In this document: positions 18,967 through 26,230 of the stretch, in pieces
Position numbering within the stretch: the stretch's first letter is position 1
How the letters are laid out: every line of letters begins with the position of its first letter
Origin: Ferruginibacter sp.
Lineage (GTDB): Bacteria > Bacteroidota > Bacteroidia > Chitinophagales > Chitinophagaceae
Length of the DNA stretch: 35,632 nucleotides
Reading direction: 5' to 3'
NCBI GenBank assembly: GCA_025352525.1
Contig: JANXTG010000135.1
Span: forward strand, 1-35,632
Translations under genes and position numbers: made by a program
The notes under the pieces: model-generated
Told to the model about the DNA's origin: nothing
Seen by the model: the letters and a program-made list of their open reading frames with translations, nothing else
Databases searched by the model: none

Positions 18967-19651
18967 GAATGCAGATGACGCTATAAAAAATATTACAGAC
19001 GGCCAAACACTTATGCTCGGTGGGTTTGGCTTGTGCGGTATACCGGAAAACTGTATAGCCGCTCTTGTAAAAAAAGGCATAAAAAACTTAACCTGTATAT
19101 CTAATAACGCAGGTGTAGATGATTTTGGAATTGGCTTAATGCTGCAGAAAAAGCAGGTAAAAAAAATGATTGCATCTTATGTTGGAGAAAATATGGAATT
19201 TGAACGACAGTTGTTATCGGGTGAGTTAGAGGTTGAACTGATACCGCAAGGTACACTTGCTACAAGGTGCATGGCTGCGGGATATGGGATGCCTGCCATC
19301 TTTACTCCAGCAGGCGTAGGCACAGAAGTGGCAGAGGGAAAGGAAATAAGAACTTTTGATGGAAAAGAATATTTACTTGAAACAGCTTTTGAAGCAGATT
19401 TTGCAATTGTAAAAGCATGGAAAGGAGACCGCAGCGGAAATTTAATTTATAAAGATACTGCCCGCAATTTTAATCCGCTTATGGCAATGGCTGCAAAAAC
19501 TACGATTGCAGAAGTGGAAGAACTTGTGGAAGACGGAGAGCTAGATCCAAACTTTATACACACACCCGGCATTTTTGTTCAGCATATCTTTCAGGGGACT
19601 GGTTATGAAAAAAGAATTGAACAACGAACTGTGAGGAAAGTTGCCAATTAG
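18950..19651 (+). CDS. scoA: Succinyl-CoA:3-ketoacid CoA transferase subunit A
   Basis: The 233-residue product matches the A subunit of 3-oxoacid CoA transferases: GQTLMLGGFGLCGIPENCI near the start, LTCISNNAGVDDFGIG, and YLLETAFEADFAIVKAWKGD with GNLIYKDTARNFNP. With ScoB it moves CoA from succinyl-CoA to acetoacetate, feeding ketone or leucine breakdown. The ATG overlaps the preceding lipoprotein gene by 17 bases. The B subunit follows after a 134-base gap with its own candidate promoter, so the pair is not a simple dicistron. Confidence 0.95.
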   Translation: MNKLSKNADDAIKNITDGQTLMLGGFGLCGIPENCIAALVKKGIKNLTCISNNAGVDDFGIGLMLQKKQVKKMIASYVGENMEFERQLLSGELEVELIPQGTLATRCMAAGYGMPAIFTPAGVGTEVAEGKEIRTFDGKEYLLETAFEADFAIVKAWKGDRSGNLIYKDTARNFNPLMAMAAKTTIAEVEELVEDGELDPNFIHTPGIFVQHIFQGTGYEKRIEQRTVRKVAN

Positions 19652-19740
19652 CAGTTGGTAGCTAAATAATAAGATGCTTAAAAATAAACAGTACACCTTT
19701 GTATTAAAAAATTAGCACATCATCATCATAAGCAGGTTAG

Positions 19741-19748
19741 TAAATTTG
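19741..19748 (+). promoter_or_regulatory. Candidate -7 element of an scoB promoter
   Basis: TAAATTTG matches TAnnTTTG exactly and lies 37 bases before the scoB ATG, in the 134-base scoA-scoB gap. No TTG is found at the expected 19-base spacing, so the promoter is incomplete as read. Confidence 0.4.
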
Positions 19749-19785
19749 CATAATTCCACATTTTATACCAGCTCATTTTCTTACT

Positions 19786-20442
19786 ATGGCATTAAATAAA
19801 TTTCAAATAGCTCAGCGAATTGCGCAGGAATTACAAGATGGTTTTTATGTAAACCTTGGAATAGGTATTCCCACGCTTGTTGCAAACTATATTCCTATAG
19901 GTATAAACGTGGTCTTGCAAAGTGAAAATGGTTTACTCGGTATGGGGCCATTTCCCATTGAAGGAGAGGAAGATGCAGATCTGATAAATGCGGGTAAACA
20001 AACAATAACTACATTACCAGGGTCTTCAATCTTTGATAGTGCAATGAGCTTTGGAATGATACGTTCGGGCAAAATAAATTTAACCGTACTCGGGGCTATG
20101 GAAGTTAGTGAGAACGGAGATATTGCCAACTGGAAAATTCCGGGTAAAATGGTTAAAGGAATGGGCGGTGCAATGGATTTGGTAGCAAGTGCAAAAAATA
20201 TTATTGTCGCTATGATGCATACAAGTCCTTCAGGCGAAAGTAAACTTCTAAAATCATGTTCTCTACCTTTAACGGGTAAAAACTGCGTTAAAAAAATTGT
20301 AACTGATTTAGCCGTTATTGAAATAACAGCCCATGGCTTTAAATTATTGGAAAGAGCTGCGGGTGTTACCATACAAGAAATTCAAGAAAAGACAAAAGCG
20401 GATTTAATTATAGAAGGAGAAATTCCGGAAATAAGTTTATAA
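19786..20442 (+). CDS. scoB: Succinyl-CoA:3-ketoacid CoA transferase subunit B
   Basis: The 218-residue product matches the B subunit of 3-oxoacid CoA transferases. It contains GIGIPTLVANYIP and QSENGLLGMGPFP, in which the Glu of SENG is the catalytic residue that forms the enzyme-CoA thioester. Later NGDIANWKIPGKMVKGMGGAMDL is also conserved. It forms the enzyme with ScoA just upstream. The next gene, pckA, is separated by 247 bases with its own promoter. The start ATG is the only one before the conserved KFQIAQRIAQEL. Confidence 0.95.
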   Translation: MALNKFQIAQRIAQELQDGFYVNLGIGIPTLVANYIPIGINVVLQSENGLLGMGPFPIEGEEDADLINAGKQTITTLPGSSIFDSAMSFGMIRSGKINLTVLGAMEVSENGDIANWKIPGKMVKGMGGAMDLVASAKNIIVAMMHTSPSGESKLLKSCSLPLTGKNCVKKIVTDLAVIEITAHGFKLLERAAGVTIQEIQEKTKADLIIEGEIPEISL

Positions 20443-20470
20443 CTATTGATCACAAATTTTTTTTAGAAAA

Positions 20471-20589
20471 TCATCCTTCGCCAATTATTTTTTAGTTTAC
20501 TCTTTATAGGTTTTCACATAAAGATTTAAATTATCTAATAATATCGCTTCAACTTTTTAAACTTAAAAGAATATCTTTTCATCCTTCGC
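20471..20589 (+). repeat. Pair of 11-bp direct repeats upstream of pckA
   Basis: TCATCCTTCGC occurs at 20471-20481 and 20579-20589, 108 bases apart, both in the 247-base gap before pckA. The rest of the gap is AT-rich with no gene. The repeats may be regulatory sites for a carbon-source regulator, or chance. Confidence 0.35.
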
Positions 20590-20637
20590 TATTTAATAAA
20601 AATATTTTAAAAAACACAAATGGAGTGCTTCAAAAAA

Positions 20638-20667
20638 TTGCCACTTTAAAGACAACTCTTATATTTG
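20638..20667 (+). promoter_or_regulatory. Bacteroidota-type promoter of pckA
   Basis: TTG at 20638-20640 and TATATTTG at 20660-20667 have the 19-base spacing of the consensus. It lies 22 bases before the pckA ATG, giving a leader of about 15 bases. Confidence 0.8.
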
Positions 20668-20689
20668 CGCCCTCACTAAAAAACATGAT

Positions 20690-22297
20690 ATGTCAGTATC
20701 GCAAATGCCTGAAACAGTCAATGATATTTTGGCAACATTAGGTATTAATACAATACAACCTATTCATTACCAGCAAACGCCCAAAGAACTTACAGAAGCT
20801 ACTGTAAATTTGGGGCAGGGAAAGTTAAATGACACGGGAGCTCTGCTGATTAATACAGGTGAATTTACAGGAAGAAGCCCCAAAGATAAATTTTGCGTAA
20901 AGGATAATATAACTGCAGATGCAGTGAATTGGAATGATTATAATATTGCTATTACGCCCGAAGTCTTTGATAAAATGCACGCAAAACTGACTGCTTTTTT
21001 GTCTAAAAAAGAATTGTGGGTTAGAGATGCCTATGTTTGTGCAGATCCAAAATACCGTTTAAATATTCGGGTGGTAAATGAAAATCCATGGAGTAATTTA
21101 TTTGCTTACAACATGTTTCTGCGGCCTCATGAAAATGAGTTAGAAGATTTTTTACCCGAGTGGACAATTCTACATGCACCTAGTTTTATGGCTGACCCTG
21201 CAACAGATGGAACAAGGCAGCATAACTTTGCTATGACCAACTTTACCAAGAAGATAATTTTAATTGGTGGTACAGGATATACGGGGGAAATAAAAAAAGG
21301 AATATTTACTATCCTTAACTTTATTTTACCCCATCAAAAAAATGTTTTAAGCATGCATTGCTCTGCAAATGTAGGCGCAGAAGGAGATACCGCTGTTTTC
21401 TTTGGTTTAAGTGGTACTGGTAAAACAACATTAAGCGCAGATCCCAACAGAAAATTAATTGGAGATGATGAACATGGCTGGACAAATGAATCAGTCTTTA
21501 ATTTTGAAGGTGGGTGTTATGCAAAACTCATAAATCTCAGTGCTGAAAATGAGCCAGAAATTTATAATGCTATTCGCCCCGGTGCGCTTGTTGAGAACGT
21601 TGGTTTTATTGCAGGAACAAACAAAATTGATTTTGCAAATAAAGATATTACTGAAAATACAAGAATAAGTTATCCGCTTAATTTTATAAGCAATGCTCTT
21701 GAGCCATCCGTAGGTAAAACACCTAAAAATATTTTCTTTCTTACTGCAGATTCTTATGGTATTTTTCCACCCATAAGTAAGTTAACTGCAGGTCAGGCTA
21801 TGTACCAGTTTATCAGCGGTTATACTGCAAAAGTTGCGGGTACAGAGGCAGGTGTAAAAGAGCCATCAGCTACATTTAGTGCTTGTTTCGGCGCACCATT
21901 TTTGCCGTTGCATCCAGGTAAATATGCAGCAATGCTTGGTAAAAAAATGACCGATGCCAAAGTAAATGTTTTTATGATTAATACAGGTTGGAGCGGCGGT
22001 CCTTATGGTATCGGCAATCGGATGAAACTTGCTTATACAAGAGCTATGATAACAGCAGCTTTAGAAGGTAAATTAGATAATGTAGCCTATGAAGTGCACC
22101 CTGTTTTTGGTATGATGATGCCGAAAGAATGCCCTAATGTGCCGAGTGAAATTTTAAACCCTCGCAACACTTGGGCAGATAAAGATAGTTACGATGAAAA
22201 AGCAGTATCTCTTGCCAAACAGTTTGTAAAAAACTTTGAAAAATATGAAAGTGGTGCAAGTGAAGAAATTTTAGCAGCTGCCCCAAAAATCAATTAA
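20690..22297 (+). CDS. pckA: Phosphoenolpyruvate carboxykinase (ATP)
   Basis: The 535-residue protein is the ATP-dependent PEPCK of normal length. Visible signatures include GEFTGRSPKDKF (substrate Arg), GLSGTGKTTLSADP (P-loop/kinase 1a), LIGDDEHGW (kinase 2 metal site) and NTRISYPLNFI. It turns oxaloacetate and ATP into phosphoenolpyruvate, CO2 and ADP, the entry to gluconeogenesis. Together with the upstream CoA transferase this is a setting for growth on acids or amino acids. It has its own consensus promoter and terminator, so it is a single-gene unit. ATG 20690 follows an out-of-frame ATG five bases upstream; the in-frame one is chosen by the reading frame. Confidence 0.97.
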   Translation: MSVSQMPETVNDILATLGINTIQPIHYQQTPKELTEATVNLGQGKLNDTGALLINTGEFTGRSPKDKFCVKDNITADAVNWNDYNIAITPEVFDKMHAKLTAFLSKKELWVRDAYVCADPKYRLNIRVVNENPWSNLFAYNMFLRPHENELEDFLPEWTILHAPSFMADPATDGTRQHNFAMTNFTKKIILIGGTGYTGEIKKGIFTILNFILPHQKNVLSMHCSANVGAEGDTAVFFGLSGTGKTTLSADPNRKLIGDDEHGWTNESVFNFEGGCYAKLINLSAENEPEIYNAIRPGALVENVGFIAGTNKIDFANKDITENTRISYPLNFISNALEPSVGKTPKNIFFLTADSYGIFPPISKLTAGQAMYQFISGYTAKVAGTEAGVKEPSATFSACFGAPFLPLHPGKYAAMLGKKMTDAKVNVFMINTGWSGGPYGIGNRMKLAYTRAMITAALEGKLDNVAYEVHPVFGMMMPKECPNVPSEILNPRNTWADKDSYDEKAVSLAKQFVKNFEKYESGASEEILAAAPKIN

Positions 22298-22319
22298 TAA
22301 TTTCTAAATGATAAATTAT

Positions 22320-22352
22320 AAAACCTCGGCATCTTTTTGTTGAGGTTTTTTT
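22320..22352 (+). terminator. Terminator after pckA
   Basis: AAAACCTC (22320-22327) pairs with GAGGTTTT (22342-22349), and more T residues follow. It lies 22 bases after the pckA stop, an ordinary intrinsic terminator with a 14-base loop. Confidence 0.75.
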
Positions 22353-22387
22353 GGCGGTTTATCTTGTTCCTTTTTTAAACATTTATA

Positions 22388-22457
22388 CGGGCTATTCGCT
22401 GCAATCTTTTCTGTTGCTTAAGGGCAGCATCATAAAAGGATTTCCACTTCTATCCCG
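22388..22457. repeat. Imperfect palindromic intergenic element downstream of pckA
   Basis: The arms CGGGCTATTCGCTGCAATC (22388-22406) and GGATTTCCACTTCTATCCCG (22438-22457) are imperfectly complementary (GATT, C, TA and CCCG positions pair) and could fold into a long hairpin. A rearranged relative lies at 33264-33293. The 289-base gap holds no gene. It resembles dispersed intergenic hairpin elements of Bacteroidota, which I recall but cannot verify here. Confidence 0.5.
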
Positions 22458-22586
22458 CCGCTCTTCAGCAGTAAATCATTTTTCAACTTTTACTACCGTA
22501 GATTTTTTTATAAGCCTTTGCCACTTTTAATACTTCTAAAATTTGATAGCTTAAAAAAATTATATTGCAGTATAAAAAATACATCA

Positions 22587-23882
22587 ATGAAATACCTTCC
22601 TCTTAATCCAGATATATTTATACAAAACAGAAAGCGTTTTGTAAATAGGCTTTCTAAAAATTCCATAGCCATTTTTAATAGCAATGATGAGCTGCCGCTT
22701 AATGGAGATGCGATGCATAAGTTTAAGCAAAACTCTGATCTGTATTGGCTTACGGGTATTGAGCAAGAAGATACAATGGTAATTTTCTTTCCGGATAATC
22801 CTGATGCTAAGTACCGTGAAATTTTGGTTATTGTACGGCCCAATGAAATGAAAGAAAAATGGGACGGTCACCGTTTAAGAATTACCGAGGCTCAAAATAT
22901 CTCAGGTATTCATACTGTTGTCTATTTAGATTCGCTAGATGCAATGTTGCAGCCGTGGATACATCTTGCAGAAAATATATTTCTTAACTCAAATGAAAAC
23001 GACCGTAAGGGAAGTAACATTGCAGTAAGAGATTACCGGTATGCGCAGGAAATGCGTGCACGTTATCCTCTTCACAATTATAAAAGAAGTGCACCAATTA
23101 TGAAAGAATTGCGTGCAATAAAATCTGCAGAAGAAATAGAGGTAATGCAGAAAGCAATTGATATTACTGATATCACTTTTAGAAAACTGCTGCAGTTTAT
23201 ACAACCCGGTATAATGGAGTATGAAATACATGCAGAAATTATACATTCTTTTTTAATGCAGCGTGCTAGCGGTGAAGCTTACGGAAGCATTATTGCAAGC
23301 GGCAACAATGCCCGTGTTTTACATTATGTAGAAAATTGTAGGGAGTGTAAAGATGGCGATTTGATACTGATGGATTTTGGTGCGGAGTATGGCAATTATG
23401 CAGCAGATCTTTCACGTACAGTACCTGTAAATGGCAAGTTTTCCAAGCGGCAAAAAACTGTTTATAATGCTTGTCTTCACCTTCATAAATACGCTGCGGG
23501 TATTTTAAAGCCCGGCATTAGCATAGTAGATTATACGGAAAAAATTGGTGATGAAGCAACAGACGTATTTCAAAAAATTGGACTTCTTAACAAAGCAGAT
23601 GTTAAAAATGAAAACCCGAATGACCGTGCTTACAGAAAGTATTTGTACCATGGTATTTCTCATCATTTAGGTATTGATGTGCATGATCTTGGAACAAGAA
23701 CAGAACATATAAAACCAGGAATGGTTTTCACTATTGAACCCGGTATTTACATAGAAGAGGAACAAATGGGTATTCGCATAGAAAATAATTTTTGGATAAC
23801 CAAAAACGGCAATAAAGATTTAATGAAAAATATACCAATAGAAGTAGAAGAAATTGAGGCTTTGATGAGGAGGAAGAATTAA
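22587..23882 (+). CDS. pepP: Xaa-Pro aminopeptidase (M24B family)
   Basis: From ATG 22587 the product has 431 residues. The N-terminal domain (AMP_N) ends near residue 165, and the catalytic pita-bread domain follows. The five metal ligands can be placed: Asp in LILMDFGAEYGNYAADLSRT (two), His in YLYHGISHHLGIDVHDLG, Glu in FTIEPGIYIE and Glu in MGIRIENNFW. It removes an N-terminal residue next to proline. A longer reading from 22518 adds 23 residues with no similarity to the family, so the ATG before KYLPLNPDIFIQNRKRF is chosen. Heptamer repeats begin directly after the stop codon. Confidence 0.93.
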   Translation: MKYLPLNPDIFIQNRKRFVNRLSKNSIAIFNSNDELPLNGDAMHKFKQNSDLYWLTGIEQEDTMVIFFPDNPDAKYREILVIVRPNEMKEKWDGHRLRITEAQNISGIHTVVYLDSLDAMLQPWIHLAENIFLNSNENDRKGSNIAVRDYRYAQEMRARYPLHNYKRSAPIMKELRAIKSAEEIEVMQKAIDITDITFRKLLQFIQPGIMEYEIHAEIIHSFLMQRASGEAYGSIIASGNNARVLHYVENCRECKDGDLILMDFGAEYGNYAADLSRTVPVNGKFSKRQKTVYNACLHLHKYAAGILKPGISIVDYTEKIGDEATDVFQKIGLLNKADVKNENPNDRAYRKYLYHGISHHLGIDVHDLGTRTEHIKPGMVFTIEPGIYIEEEQMGIRIENNFWITKNGNKDLMKNIPIEVEEIEALMRRKN

Positions 23883-23910
23883 GACGATTGACAATAGACC
23901 ATGGACGATT
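23883..23910 (+). repeat. Heptamer repeat array (GACNATN x4), left of the broken four-helix-bundle gene
   Basis: Four units of GACNATN occur in perfect register at 23883, 23890, 23897 and 23904, then a degenerate GATCGCA. The array starts on the base after the pepP stop codon and is inverted relative to the array at 24373-24400. Confidence 0.75.
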
Positions 23911-23986
23911 GATCGCAGATTTCTGAGGCAGAGTATCATTGTTTAATTTGTGATTTCAAATTAATATTTTATTAAAGAAATGAAGT

Positions 23987-24341
23987 ATGGCTTTTAAGTT
24001 TGAGAAATTGGAGGTGTGGCAATTAGCTTTAGAATTGGCGAATAATATTCATCTTCTTACAAGAAATTTTCCCAAAGAAGAAATGTTTTCGCTTACCTCG
24101 CAAATAAAAAGAGCAGCCGATTCTGTTTCTCTCAATATTGCAGAGGGTTCTACAGGCCAATCCGATGCTGAGCAATTAAGGTTTAGGTTATGCACAGCGT
24201 TCGGCATTGGAAGTTGTTGGCGCTTTACACCTGTCCTTGAAAAGAAATTACATAAGCAAAGAAATTTTTGAGATTTATCACAATGAACTTACAACCTTAG
24301 TTAAACGAATTCAATCATTTAAAAACTCATTCAAAAAATAG
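23987..24341 (+). pseudogene. Four-helix-bundle protein (S23/intervening-sequence family), frameshifted
   Basis: The first ~66 residues (FEKLEVWQLALELANNIHLL, QIKRAADSVSLNIAEGSTGQ) match the four-helix-bundle proteins known from 23S rRNA intervening sequences and, alone, across Bacteroidota. After EQLRF near 24180 the frame is lost and the direct reading ends at 24271. In another frame the family sequence resumes as LGYAQRSALEVVGALHL, then YISKEIFEIYHNELTTLVK, to a TAG at 24341. Restoring RFL needs two extra T in the short T-run; a net gain of one base would also restore the frame. It is a mutation or a sequence error. No rRNA lies nearby. Function of the free-standing family is unknown. Inverted heptamer arrays flank it. 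Confidence 0.85.
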
Positions 24342-24372
24342 ACAAACGAAAGACGTAGGCATCATGATTTTG

Positions 24373-24400
24373 CATGGTCAATTGTCTATAGTCTACCGTC
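24373..24400 (-). repeat. Heptamer repeat array (NATNGTC x4 on the plus strand), right of the four-helix-bundle gene
   Basis: Units ending in GTC occur in register at 24373, 24380, 24387 and 24394; on the minus strand they read GACNATN (the last unit is degenerate, GACGGTA). The array ends seven bases before the pssA ATG and is inverted relative to 23883-23910. Confidence 0.75.
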
Positions 24401-24407
24401 CATCATA

Positions 24408-25172
24408 ATGAAACAGATCCCCAACATTTTCACTCTTCTAAATCTTATTTGCGGTTGTGTGGCTATCGTTTATACAATGCAAAATGGCATTACTATACAA
24501 TATGATGCTGAAGGCGCACAATTTATAGATCTGTCAAAAAAGATATGGATGGCTTCGCTTTTTATTGCAATAGCCGCCATTGTAGATTTTTTGGATGGTT
24601 TTGTAGCCCGTCTTTTTAATGCATCTTCAGAAATGGGTAAACAATTGGATTCATTGGCAGATTTGGTGAGTTTTGGAGTAGCACCATCTATGATTTTGTA
24701 CCAGTTTTTAAGAATGAGTTATGCCGCCGCCGAAGGAGGAATTAATATATCTATTTTCTTACTTGTTCCTGCATTTATACTTGCTGCAGCAGGTGCTTAC
24801 AGACTTGCCAGATATAATTTGAATAACAGCCAGCAGCATGGTTTTAAGGGGGTTCCAATACCGGCAGTTGGTTTACTAATAGCAAGCTTGCCGCTTATAT
24901 ATTGGAACTCAACCAATGCTGCTATATTAAATCTAATAACAAACAAATGGTTTTTGTATTTGCTTATAATTTTTGTAAGCTGGTTAATGGTTAGCAGGCT
25001 TCCTTTAATTGATTTAAAGTTTAAAAATCTTTCCCTCAAAAGCAATCTTTCAAAATATATACTGGTTATATTTTCTGTGTTAGCTGCTGCTGTTTTTCAC
25101 TGGCTTGCAGTTCCAATAATTTTTATAGCGTACATTATTTTATCTTTGGCATTCAAAAATAAAACAGCATGA
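24408..25172 (+). CDS. pssA: CDP-diacylglycerol-serine O-phosphatidyltransferase
   Basis: The 254-residue protein is an integral membrane enzyme with six to eight hydrophobic segments. It has the CDP-alcohol phosphatidyltransferase motif DG-x2-AR-x8-G-x3-D-x3-D, seen as DGFVAR, then GKQLDSLADLVSFG. It joins serine to CDP-diacylglycerol to make phosphatidylserine, the precursor of phosphatidylethanolamine. The first residues, MKQIPNIFTLLNLICGC, are typical of the family, so the ATG at 24408 is sound. It overlaps purS by four bases (ATGA). A heptamer repeat array occupies its immediate upstream region, where its promoter would be expected. Confidence 0.93.
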   Translation: MKQIPNIFTLLNLICGCVAIVYTMQNGITIQYDAEGAQFIDLSKKIWMASLFIAIAAIVDFLDGFVARLFNASSEMGKQLDSLADLVSFGVAPSMILYQFLRMSYAAAEGGINISIFLLVPAFILAAAGAYRLARYNLNNSQQHGFKGVPIPAVGLLIASLPLIYWNSTNAAILNLITNKWFLYLLIIFVSWLMVSRLPLIDLKFKNLSLKSNLSKYILVIFSVLAAAVFHWLAVPIIFIAYIILSLAFKNKTA

Positions 25173-25414
25173 TATTTACTGCACAAATAAAAGTAATGCC
25201 ACTTAAAAATTTGCTCGATCCACAGGGAAAAGCAGTTTTAGGTGGTCTTGCCAATCTTGGAATTACTGGTATCAGTGATGTAAGAATTGGGAAACAGATT
25301 GAATTGTCTATAGAAGCAGAAAATGAAACTGTTGCCAGAGAAAAGAGTGAAGATGCTGCAAAAAAGCTCTTGGCTAATCAGGTAATGGAAATGTATGAAA
25401 TAACAATTAGCTAA
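25169..25414 (+). CDS. purS: Phosphoribosylformylglycinamidine synthase subunit PurS
   Basis: The 81-residue product matches PurS: an N-terminal beta strand FTAQIKVMPLKNLLDPQGKA, then GLANLGITGISDVRIGKQIE and a C-terminal amphipathic helix with KLLANQVMEMYEITI. PurS bridges PurL and PurQ in the multi-subunit enzyme that makes formylglycinamidine ribonucleotide in purine synthesis. Neither purL nor purQ is in this window. Its ATG overlaps the pssA stop by four bases, so it is translated together with an unrelated lipid gene. Confidence 0.9.
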   Translation: MIFTAQIKVMPLKNLLDPQGKAVLGGLANLGITGISDVRIGKQIELSIEAENETVAREKSEDAAKKLLANQVMEMYEITIS

Positions 25415-25487
25415 AATGAAAACTTGCGAATATGTAAATGTGCAAGCTAAAATATTTTTAATTCTTCATTTATAAATCATCTATTAT

Positions 25488-26186
25488 TTGCTTTTCCTTG
25501 TTCCAACTCCAATAGGTAATCTTGCAGATATGACTTTTCGTGCCGTGGAGGTTTTAAAAAATGCAGATCTTATTTTGGCAGAAGATACAAGAACATCTTC
25601 GGTATTGCTAAATCATTACAATATAAATAAGCCTCTTTCTACTTATCACCAACACAACGAGCATAAAATTTCAGGGCATCTTGCAGACCAGATGCTTGCA
25701 GGAAAAACAATAGCATTACTTACAGATGCAGGCACACCCGGCATTAGCGATCCTGCATATTTGTTGGTAAAAGAATGTATAAAAAACAATATTGAAGTAC
25801 AGTGTTTACCCGGGGCTACAGCTTTTGTGCCCGCACTTGTAAACAGCGGTTTGCCAACTGACAGTTTTTGTTTTGAAGGATTTCTTCCCCTTAAAAAAGG
25901 AAGGCAGACTTTTTTAAAAAGAATGGCAGAAGAAAAAAGAACAATGTTGTTTTATGAAAGCCCTATGAGACTTTTAAGAACTTTAAAAGATTTTGGAACC
26001 TACTTCGGTTTAGAGCGTCAATGTTGTGTGAGCAGAGAATTGACAAAGAGATTTGAAGAAAATAAAAGAGGAACCTTACAGGAAGTGTATGATCATTTTT
26101 CGGCTAAAACAGTAAAAGGGGAAATTGTAATTGTAGTTGCAGGTAAAGATTATGAACCGATAAAAAATCTGAATCTCACGCAATAA
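25488..26186 (+). CDS. rsmI: 16S rRNA (cytidine(1402)-2'-O)-methyltransferase RsmI
   Basis: The 232-residue product is a tetrapyrrole-methylase-fold enzyme. It begins LFLVPTPIGNLADMTFRA, the family start, with AEDTRTSSVLLNHY and LTDAGTPGISDP as SAM-site motifs and FYESPMRLLRTL later. It methylates the 2'-oxygen of C1402 of 16S rRNA. The start is a TTG: an in-frame stop lies at 25473-25475, no ATG or GTG lies between, and the first internal Met is in the LADMT segment, too late. The 73-base gap from purS has no clear terminator. The family is usually 230-290 residues, so this is a compact member. Confidence 0.93.
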   Translation: MLFLVPTPIGNLADMTFRAVEVLKNADLILAEDTRTSSVLLNHYNINKPLSTYHQHNEHKISGHLADQMLAGKTIALLTDAGTPGISDPAYLLVKECIKNNIEVQCLPGATAFVPALVNSGLPTDSFCFEGFLPLKKGRQTFLKRMAEEKRTMLFYESPMRLLRTLKDFGTYFGLERQCCVSRELTKRFEENKRGTLQEVYDHFSAKTVKGEIVIVVAGKDYEPIKNLNLTQ

Positions 26187-26230
26187 ATTAAATTACATTT
26201 AAGAAAAATATACACTTAAAAGAAATTTCA

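Noticed and set aside
19887-20372. A 161-residue minus-strand frame
   Set aside because: It lies entirely antisense to scoB, whose catalytic motif is clear.
23987-24341. An rRNA intervening sequence
   Set aside because: The gene family occurs there, but no 23S rRNA sequence surrounds it here.
23883-24400. A CRISPR array
   Set aside because: The units are 7 bp with no spacers, and no cas gene is present.
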